A stretch of 64,000 bases of DNA, from assembly GCA_050305515.1 (NCBI GenBank), contig JBNLFL010000021.1, positions 62,001 through 126,000 on the forward strand, given 5' to 3'. Under the pieces are notes generated by a model that worked only from the letters and a program-made list of their open reading frames with translations, did no database searches and was not told where the DNA came from. Shown in pieces: positions 58,260-64,000 of this stretch. The stretch's first letter is position 1, and the number at the start of each line of letters is the position of its first letter. The stretch comes from JAFGUB01 sp050305515 (GTDB lineage Bacteria; Campylobacterota; Campylobacteria; Campylobacterales; Sulfurimonadaceae). The translations under genes were made by a program, and so were the position numbers.

Positions 58260-58826
58260 ATGGCAACACCACTCGAATTTATCTACAGCAATAACCTGCA
58301 GTGGCAGGCATCACTCAACGGACCGCTCAGTGTATCCGGACGTTACGGCTATCGCGGCGCGCTGATTATTGTTCCGGGCAAAGTACTCTCGGCAGACAAA
58401 CAGCTGCCGCCAAAATCGACACTCAAACAGGCCATTGCCATTACGGATGAGAGCAAACTGCTCTTTCTTGCCGGCGAGCTTGAAACCATCGATGATTTTC
58501 CAGAGCTGATGACCCAATACCAGAGCATTCTCGCTCCCGAAACCCTCATCACGCTTTTTATCATCGATATCGATGCCAATGTCACGTTTGATTACGAAGG
58601 GTACACGATTAACGCTTTTTCACTCGATGAGAGTTCCGTATGGAACGAACTGGTCGATTATGCGGATCTCAGCAAGGGCGACCTGAAAAAAATGAGTGCC
58701 GAAGAGAAAGTCGATACCCTCTACGACGAACTCAAGGGAACTAACCTTCGCACCAAAGCCATGAGTTATGAAGAAGCGCTCACACATAAAAGCGGTGCCT
58801 CGAAAACACTTTTCGGAGCAGTATAA
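58260..58826 (+). CDS. Hypothetical protein at end of nif-associated operon
   Basis: A 188-residue protein without signal peptide: ATPLEFIYSNNLQWQASLNG, a beta-rich core (YRGALIIVPGKVLSAD, LLFLAGELETIDD) and a C-terminal helical tail. I use the ATG at 58260 with AAGGA 6 bases upstream; the frame from 58215 would begin inside the previous gene. No family recognised. It is followed by a palindrome (58834) and a new transcription unit. Confidence 0.68.
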   Translation: MATPLEFIYSNNLQWQASLNGPLSVSGRYGYRGALIIVPGKVLSADKQLPPKSTLKQAIAITDESKLLFLAGELETIDDFPELMTQYQSILAPETLITLFIIDIDANVTFDYEGYTINAFSLDESSVWNELVDYADLSKGDLKKMSAEEKVDTLYDELKGTNLRTKAMSYEEALTHKSGASKTLFGAV

Positions 58827-58833
58827 GTTAATG

Positions 58834-58859
58834 GATTATACGCCAATTGGTGTATAATC
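58834..58859. promoter_or_regulatory. 26-bp palindrome with -10 elements
   Basis: GATTATACGCCAATTGGTGTATAATC pairs with its own reverse complement apart from two central-arm positions. Both ends read TATAAT outward. The plus-strand copy (58853-58858) lies only 6 bases before the ATG of the next gene. It may be an operator overlapping a promoter, or a terminator stem for the preceding operon. Confidence 0.55.
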
Positions 58860-58864
58860 AACTT

Positions 58865-60898
58865 ATGAAGCAATCTGTTCACTTTCTCTCCGAACTCATC
58901 AACGAATCCAACGATATGATCTTTGTCATCCGAATGGATGACGGCTATATCGAGCATGTCAACAACACCGTCATTCAGGAACTGGGCTATACGCTTGAAG
59001 AGCTTCAGGTACTCGGTATCGAAGGAGTCAGGGTTCCCATGAATCCTGAAGAAGCAAGCTTCTTCGAGCATCTTGATGCCCTCCGCGAAGCCGGAAAACT
59101 TGTTGATCACGCATTTGTCATCCGTAAGGACACCACTCGCTTTCCGGTTGAGGCCCGCGTCAAACATGTTCATTATCAGGGGCATGATTACGATCTCGCC
59201 TTCGTGCGCGACGTCTCCGAACAGTACGAACATCAGAAAAAACTCGAAGAGAGTAATGAGAACCTTGAACGCATGGTTGTCGAGCGCACCAAAGCCCTTC
59301 AGGAGCAGATCCATCTCTTTGAAGATTATAAAGAGGCGCTTGATGCCAGCAATATCGTCTCAAAAAGCACACCCGATGGCATCATCACTTACATCAATGA
59401 CAAATTTGTAGAAGTATCGGGTTTCAGCCGGGAAGAAGCTATCGGGAAAAATCACCGGATAGTCCGCCATCCCGACACGCCGCATGAAATTTTTACCGAG
59501 ATGTGGGAAACCATTTGTGCTAAAAAAATCTGGAAAGGCATTATTAAAAACCGGAAAAAAAACGGCGGCTACTACTGGGTCGATATTATCATCAAACCGC
59601 TGCTTGACAATGAAGGGAACATCGAAGAGTTCATTGCGGTCCGCCATGATATTACCGAAACCGTCGATCAGCGCGAAGCGATCCGCAAAAATGCCCAGAC
59701 CGATTTACTGACAGGCCTTCCCAATCGGGTCAAACTGCGCGAAGAGGTCGTCAAAAGCGAAGCCCCTTCCGTCGCCTTGCTGAATATTGACGGATTCAGC
59801 CACTTCAATGATTTTTACGGTCATCTTTTCGGGGACCGCATCATAATGACCCTGGCTAAAACCATCGCCCCGCTTCTGCATGAAACGCTTGAACTCTACC
59901 ACCTTCATGCCGATGAATTTCTGATTCTCAACCGTTATATGAACCGGCCGCGTTTTATTTCCGAAATGGCTGATCTGATCCGGCATCTCAATACGCTCTC
60001 GCTTGAGATCAACACGACATCCATACCTGTCGAAATTTCCGGAGCCATCTCTTTCGAAACCGCCGGCACACTGCTTTCAACAGCCGATATCGCCCTCAAG
60101 CATGTCAAAAAGGGGCAGAACCGTCTTATTGTTTACGATGCGTCTCTTTCCATTGCCGATGAGTTTGAAAAAAACATACTCTGGAGCGGCAAATTAAAAA
60201 ATGCCCTTGAAAACGACCGCCTGATCCCCTATTTTCAACCTATCATAGACAATAAGGGCGATGAGAAAAGCAAATTTGAAGTTCTGGTCCGCATGATTGA
60301 CGAAGACGGAAAGGTCTTTACGCCGTTCCATTTTCTTGATATTTCCAAACGCTCCAAACAGTATCGCCACATCACCAAGCGGATGATAAAAAAGAGCTTT
60401 GAAACATTTAAAGAAGATGGTATCGTCTTCTCCATCAACCTTTCCATCGACGATATTCTTGATCCGAATTTACAGTACTATCTTTTTGATATGATCCGGG
60501 AGTATGGTGTCGGAAAGCGGCTGATTCTTGAGCTGGTCGAATCGGAAGGAATCGAGAACTTTGCGCAGGTCAGCCATTTTATTGAACAGGTGAAAGCGTA
60601 TGGCTGCCGTATTGCCATAGATGATTTCGGCAGCGGCTACTCCAACTTCATCTACCTGATGAAGCTCAAAGCCGACTACATCAAGATCGACGGTTCCCTG
60701 ATTCGTGACATGGATGTCGATCTTAATGCCCGGGCCATTGTCCAGGCTATCGTCTCCTACGCAAAAGAGAGCGGCATCAGTACGATTGCCGAATTTGTGG
60801 AGAATGAGACTGTTTTAAATCTCGTAAAAGAGATGGGGATCGACTTCTCGCAGGGCTATCACTTCAGCCCTCCGATTCCTGATCCATTCGCTTATTAA
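58865..60898 (+). CDS. PAS-PAS-GGDEF(degenerate)-EAL protein
   Basis: About 677 residues. Two PAS domains (about 5-120 and 155-270), the second like aerotaxis PAS (FVEVSGFSREEAIGKNHRIV). The GGDEF domain has HADEF where GGDEF should be, so cyclase activity is unlikely. The EAL domain has FEVLVRM (EVL), DDFGSGYSNFIYL and a C-terminal QGYHFSPPIP, so phosphodiesterase activity is possible. I use the ATG at 58865; no ribosome-binding site is seen, and TATAAT lies 6 bases upstream, so the message may be leaderless. Confidence 0.88.
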   Translation: MKQSVHFLSELINESNDMIFVIRMDDGYIEHVNNTVIQELGYTLEELQVLGIEGVRVPMNPEEASFFEHLDALREAGKLVDHAFVIRKDTTRFPVEARVKHVHYQGHDYDLAFVRDVSEQYEHQKKLEESNENLERMVVERTKALQEQIHLFEDYKEALDASNIVSKSTPDGIITYINDKFVEVSGFSREEAIGKNHRIVRHPDTPHEIFTEMWETICAKKIWKGIIKNRKKNGGYYWVDIIIKPLLDNEGNIEEFIAVRHDITETVDQREAIRKNAQTDLLTGLPNRVKLREEVVKSEAPSVALLNIDGFSHFNDFYGHLFGDRIIMTLAKTIAPLLHETLELYHLHADEFLILNRYMNRPRFISEMADLIRHLNTLSLEINTTSIPVEISGAISFETAGTLLSTADIALKHVKKGQNRLIVYDASLSIADEFEKNILWSGKLKNALENDRLIPYFQPIIDNKGDEKSKFEVLVRMIDEDGKVFTPFHFLDISKRSKQYRHITKRMIKKSFETFKEDGIVFSINLSIDDILDPNLQYYLFDMIREYGVGKRLILELVESEGIENFAQVSHFIEQVKAYGCRIAIDDFGSGYSNFIYLMKLKADYIKIDGSLIRDMDVDLNARAIVQAIVSYAKESGISTIAEFVENETVLNLVKEMGIDFSQGYHFSPPIPDPFAY

Positions 60899-60990
60899 AG
60901 CGCTTTGAAAAGCAGTGCTCCGGCGATCATGCCCATATAGAGCGTACCGATATGAAGTTTGGCGCGGATACGGTGGTTGATGAGTGACAT
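60895..60990 (-). CDS. Small membrane protein (31 aa)
   Basis: A 31-codon frame with an excellent ribosome-binding site (AAAGGAG, 5 bases spacing). It encodes MSLINHRIRAKLHIGTLY, then a hydrophobic GMIAGALLFKAL. It lies at the 3' end of the minus-strand VWA operon, 57 bases after the winged-helix gene, and overlaps the end of the plus-strand GGDEF/EAL gene by 4 bases. Too short for a family assignment; expression is inferred from the start signal. Confidence 0.55.
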   Translation of the reverse strand: MSLINHRIRAKLHIGTLYMGMIAGALLFKAL

Positions 60991-61047
60991 GGGAACTCCT
61001 TTGATATGAACTCCCATTGCATCAACCGTTCCCGTTACATGTAACCC

Positions 61048-61287
61048 CTACAGGTCAATAAAGCGCAGCGCCCGGTCAAGCAGATGGTAGGTTTCAATAC
61101 CATCCTCTTCATAACGCATGCATTCAGCAAGATACCCCTGATGATAGAGTGATACAATGGTGTTATTGACGACATTTTTGTCGAGATTGGCATATTCAGC
61201 GATCTCTTCGGCGTCATGAAGGTTGTAGTCGATGTCGTCACTGAGGGCATAGATAGAATTAATAACGCGGATTTGAGTGGCATTCAT
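61048..61287 (-). CDS. Small winged-helix-like protein
   Basis: A 79-residue protein: TQIRVINSIYALSDDIDYNL, then AEEIAEYANLDKNVVNNTIV and LYHQGYLAECMRYEEDG, then TYHLLDRALRFI. The pattern helix-helix-recognition helix-beta wing is that of a small winged-helix DNA- or protein-binding domain. It overlaps the upstream gene by 4 bases. Function unknown; a regulator or adaptor for the VWA operon is possible. Confidence 0.65.
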   Translation of the reverse strand: MNATQIRVINSIYALSDDIDYNLHDAEEIAEYANLDKNVVNNTIVSLYHQGYLAECMRYEEDGIETYHLLDRALRFIDL

Positions 61288-61994
61288 GAGAACTCCTTAA
61301 GCGTGTTAATCTGCTTTTGAAGTGCAATACGCTGCAAAGGGTGGAGCGCGCTGTGTTCCAGCCACGCTTCATACCTTGAGGCGTAGTGCTCTTTCACAAA
61401 CACATGCAAATTCCGTACCCGATTTTGCAGATCGGCCAAAAATGCCTTGGCATCATCGAAACTCATGGATTCGACCGGACGGAGTCTGCGGATGATTCCT
61501 TTTTTAAGCCGTTCATCAAGCTGCGGTTCCACCAGCGCGACAAAGGCGCTCGCCGCTTCCACATCGGCGTAGGTATCGTTCCAGATACGCCCGTTGATCA
61601 TCTGATCGATTGCCTGATCGAGAAAGACGGGAGCAAGCCGCAGCACCTCCATGAGCTCGGTAAAGTCATCATCAACCATGGCACGAAAAAGCATGCGGCT
61701 CCGGTTGCGTATTTTCACCCGCAGCATATCCTCTTCAATAACCCTTACATGTAAACGTTTAAAACGCTCGAGCGCACCCAGACGCGAATGGTTGAATGCC
61801 ATGATGCTCACCATGGGATCGGGGTCGGAAACCTGATCGGGGTGCGATCCCGAAGGGCGGTAAAACGCCCACTCCAGACGCGCTTCATCATCGTCATGAC
61901 GCATAAACAGGGCGTCGCCGCGCGCCTCGAAGTCACTCTCCTCGCGCAGCGCTTCGATCTGCTCTTTATAGGTCAAAGTAAACGACATCGCCAT
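61284..61994 (-). CDS. Hypothetical protein, paralogue of the 53623-54219 protein
   Basis: A 236-residue protein. Its second half aligns with the nif-operon protein at 53623 (HPLQRIALQKQI, ADVEAASAFVALVEPQLDER). The first 90 residues are a different, beta-rich part (GDALFMRHDDDEARLEWAFY, SIMAFNHSRLGALERF). No known domain. It overlaps the VWA gene by 29 bases. The start may be the ATG at 61994 or 61988. A TTACATGTAA lies at 61745 (Leu-His-Val). Confidence 0.72.
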   Translation of the reverse strand: MAMSFTLTYKEQIEALREESDFEARGDALFMRHDDDEARLEWAFYRPSGSHPDQVSDPDPMVSIMAFNHSRLGALERFKRLHVRVIEEDMLRVKIRNRSRMLFRAMVDDDFTELMEVLRLAPVFLDQAIDQMINGRIWNDTYADVEAASAFVALVEPQLDERLKKGIIRRLRPVESMSFDDAKAFLADLQNRVRNLHVFVKEHYASRYEAWLEHSALHPLQRIALQKQINTLKEFS

Positions 61995-63123
61995 AGGGGG
62001 AAAGCCTTTTCATGTTCTTTTTTTCGCTGATAAGAAAGAGAGTGGACGCTTCGAGCGCTTTTTCGATTTTGAAAAAACCGTCGCTGAGCACCATGACCAG
62101 CATCTGCGGCGTGAGACGCGGTTTAAGATACCCGGCAAGGGCACCGAACTCTGTCCCCCCGTTACCCTTTTCAAATGCCACATCGGGCGGTCGCGCGGCC
62201 TGGGCGTCGTAATGCACGACACTTGCGGGATCGACCGCATCGTCAAACGGCACGACGCGCACTTCGAAATCGGAACTCATGCGCAAAACACCGTCAATAA
62301 TGCCCAGAAACTTCGAGAAGGTATCGCGGCTGATACTCATGGAACGGTCCAGTCCAATAAAGAGCGAAAGCCGGTCGCGGTCGCGTTTAAATCCGGGCAG
62401 GTAAAGCCCCTGATGGATAAAGCGGCGGTTCGGGCTCGAAAAATCGGTCGTTTTATGAAAGAAACTTTCACTCAGATAGCTGTGCAGCAGCGTTTCAAGA
62501 TCAATCTTCGGGCGGGTCACCTCGCGGATGGTCTCCATAAACGAAGCGGGAATGTTCCCCTGCTTGCTCGCCGCACCCATCGCCTGAACGATCAGCGCGT
62601 CAAGCTCCTCCATGACCGCATCGTTATCGCCTTCGTTTTCTATCAGATCGCGTTTTTGCTCCTGCGGGTTCTCCTCGTCGGGAGTGCCTTCACCTTCGGG
62701 ATTTTCCTGATAGAGCGCATGATAAACCTCTTCGACACTGCGGTCGCTAAACTTCTCCAGCAGTATTTCGTCACCGGGTTTTTCTCCGACGCGTTCGAAA
62801 TCTTTCAGCAGCAGATTGATGACAATGTCGCAGCTGCGGTTCCATACTTTCGCATCGCGGCCGCCCATGCGAAAGGCGTGTTTGAGCATGATATGCAAAA
62901 GGGTGTGGGCATACAGGTATTTCAGCTCGCTCTCACTGTAGCGCGACGCTTTTTCGGCATCGAAATAGAGCGCCGCTCCGTCGGTTTCAAAAGCTTCGTG
63001 GGGGTTAACCTGTATCTGCAACGGCATGGAGAGCGCCAGAACACTCAAAAAAGGGTGATCGAAAAGGAATTGAATGCGAATCTTTTCAAGCCGGGGCAAA
63101 CATTTTTCGGACTCTGTCGCCAT
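61966..63123 (-). CDS. DUF2201/VWA-like metallopeptidase-type protein
   Basis: A 385-residue protein with an N-terminal DUF2201-type part (LYAHTLLHIMLKHAF near 68-82, resembling a metallopeptidase helix but lacking the Glu of HExxH) and a C-terminal von Willebrand A-like domain (about 245-385) with GLDRSMSIS in place of DxSxS and VMVLSDGFF. An acidic Pro/Glu linker lies between. Such proteins usually work with a MoxR AAA+ ATPase, which is not in the window. First gene of the minus-strand operon. Confidence 0.8.
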   Translation of the reverse strand: MATESEKCLPRLEKIRIQFLFDHPFLSVLALSMPLQIQVNPHEAFETDGAALYFDAEKASRYSESELKYLYAHTLLHIMLKHAFRMGGRDAKVWNRSCDIVINLLLKDFERVGEKPGDEILLEKFSDRSVEEVYHALYQENPEGEGTPDEENPQEQKRDLIENEGDNDAVMEELDALIVQAMGAASKQGNIPASFMETIREVTRPKIDLETLLHSYLSESFFHKTTDFSSPNRRFIHQGLYLPGFKRDRDRLSLFIGLDRSMSISRDTFSKFLGIIDGVLRMSSDFEVRVVPFDDAVDPASVVHYDAQAARPPDVAFEKGNGGTEFGALAGYLKPRLTPQMLVMVLSDGFFKIEKALEASTLFLISEKKNMKRLSPYGDVVYFDL

Positions 63124-63268
63124 ATATCATCTTTCGAGGTAATGTTCCATAGTATGCATATTGCATTCTTTATAGTTACATGTAAACTTTTACATATCAT
63201 ATTTTTTTATATTGTTCCGATATTATCATAGAAGCAGATATTTCAAGTACGTAACCCAAGGTACTCGC

Positions 63269-64000
63269 ATGAAACAGCGTAACTTCAGACTTCTCTTTAT
63301 GCTTTACTTCATCATCTTCGGATTTGCCCTTACGATGACAGGCGGTTTCATCAGCTACAAATACCACCACACCAATATCGAATCGACCATTGAAAAATAT
63401 GCACGGGCTGTCCTGCTGACCCAGAAAAACACGCTCTTCAAACCGGCAATGGAAAAAGTGGAGACAACCCTCAGGGCGCTTGCCTTCAATGATACCATGC
63501 GGCATTATCTTAAAACGCCTACTCCGGCACTGAAGCAGAGGCTTGAGACCCTTTTTCTTACGGTTACGGATGCCGACTCAACGCTTATACAGGCGCGCTA
63601 TATCGACGCAAACGGAATGGAGCGCATACGCATTAACCGTGACAGCGAAACGGGTGCTACCCATATTGTCAGGCCAGAAGAGCTTCAGGATAAAAGCCAT
63701 CGCTATTACTTTTTACAGTTAAAATCCATGAAAACGCCACAGATATGGCACTCACCGATCGACCTGAACATTGAAAACGGAACAATCAAAGAGCCCTACC
63801 GTCCAACCATGAGAATAGCAACGCCCCTTTTTCAAAACGGGCGCTTTGAGGGCATGGTAATCATCAACATGCTGACAACCAAACTCTTCGAGTCAATCAA
63901 CCATACACCCATGTTCAACCATTACATTGTCGACAAAACGGGACACTACCTGCTGCATCCCGATTCACACTATTCGTGGAATCGTTACACCGGAAAACAG
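63269..64000 (+). CDS. Sensor protein with dCache-like extracellular domain (3' partial)
   Basis: The frame is open to the window end (at least 244 residues). The N-terminal membrane helix (about 9-32) follows MKQRNFRLLF, then an extracellular domain with ARYIDANGMERIRINR, SHRYYFLQLKSMK, RIATPLFQNGRFEGMVIINM and a later FNHYIVDKTGHYLLHPDS. This is the dCache_1/SMP-type ligand-sensing domain of histidine kinases and diguanylate cyclases. The output domain lies beyond the window, so the type of signalling protein is unknown. Start ATG at 63269 lacks a strong ribosome-binding site. Confidence 0.8.
   Translation, partial: MKQRNFRLLFMLYFIIFGFALTMTGGFISYKYHHTNIESTIEKYARAVLLTQKNTLFKPAMEKVETTLRALAFNDTMRHYLKTPTPALKQRLETLFLTVTDADSTLIQARYIDANGMERIRINRDSETGATHIVRPEELQDKSHRYYFLQLKSMKTPQIWHSPIDLNIENGTIKEPYRPTMRIATPLFQNGRFEGMVIINMLTTKLFESINHTPMFNHYIVDKTGHYLLHPDSHYSWNRYTGKQ

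Larger units (their letters stand above)
2287..63185. repeat. Interspersed palindrome TTACATGTAA, 24 perfect copies
   Basis: Perfect copies start at 2287, 4920, 6979, 9147, 13543, 15108, 16554, 17223, 19197, 25993, 28585, 31078, 32930, 36342, 42749, 42826, 44101, 47940, 48866, 49539, 57489, 61035, 61745 and 63176. Near copies: TTACATGTAT at 38371 and TTACATGTTT at 49531. In 13 cases it lies inside a gene (11 reading Leu-His-Val, 2 reading Thr-Cys-Lys), in 11 cases between genes or in decayed sequence. Gaps without it are 19.2-26.0 kb and 49.5-57.5 kb. Confidence 0.95.

Noticed and set aside
62212..63231. Plus-strand frame of 339 codons
   Set aside because: Complement of the VWA gene.
1..64000. 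Integron integrase, CRISPR array, tRNA or rRNA gene
   Set aside because: Looked for tyrosine recombinase motifs, regular direct repeats with spacers, and cloverleaf or GGTTCGA-type elements; none found by reading.

Overview
The window reads as a chromosomal segment of a free-living, chemolithotrophic Campylobacterota (Epsilonproteobacteria), most like the Sulfurimonas/Sulfuricurvum/Sulfurovum group. This is inferred from a TGS-less threonyl-tRNA synthetase of Helicobacter type, RNase J with a basic N-terminal extension next to rsmA, a Campylobacterota-type malate:quinone oxidoreductase, ThyX, and an IF-3 and NifX/ferredoxin set typical of the group. No rRNA, tRNA, CRISPR array or phage was seen.

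Layout. 0-4.8 kb: a truncated repeat protein with crystallin-like motifs, an apbE/two-component operon and a cytochrome P460. 4.8-13.5 kb: an AT-rich accessory block that I read as an integron gene-cassette array without an integrase (a CALIN). Small unknown genes are separated by attC sites with paired RYYYAAC/GTTRRRY boxes. The array is split by a SulP transporter and gene remnants, and each half starts with a copy of the same leader. One cassette pairs a Pepco-like protein with a HEIGH metalloprotease. 13.6-21 kb: a seven-gene minus-strand operon (imelysin, di-haem DUF1111 protein, second imelysin, fatty acid hydroxylase-like protein, porin, cytochrome c peroxidase, short Fur-like protein) behind a Fur-box-like site. 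21-41 kb: housekeeping and signalling genes (c-di-GMP protein, aroC, rnc, rnhA, TPR and beta-propeller proteins, glycosyltransferase, mqo, recJ, pyrG, Kef antiporter). 41-53 kb: hisF-rlmN operon, histone-H1-like protein, rsmA, rnj, thyX, and the thrS-infC-rpmI-rplT translation operon with a macro-domain gene inserted. 53-58.8 kb: a nitrogen-fixation accessory island with a sigma-54-type promoter, two NifX-domain proteins, three two-cluster ferredoxins, a Mop protein and a HicB-Sel1-NifU fusion. 58.8-64 kb: a second PAS/GGDEF/EAL protein, a VWA operon carrying a paralogue of a nif-island protein, and the start of a sensor gene.

The most striking signal cuts across all regions. The perfect 10-bp palindrome TTACATGTAA occurs 24 times in 64 kb, where chance predicts far fewer than one. 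It lies on both sides of coding boundaries: 13 copies are inside genes (11 read Leu-His-Val, 2 read Thr-Cys-Lys) and 11 are between genes or in decayed sequence. It looks like a genome-wide interspersed signal, not a transcription-factor site.
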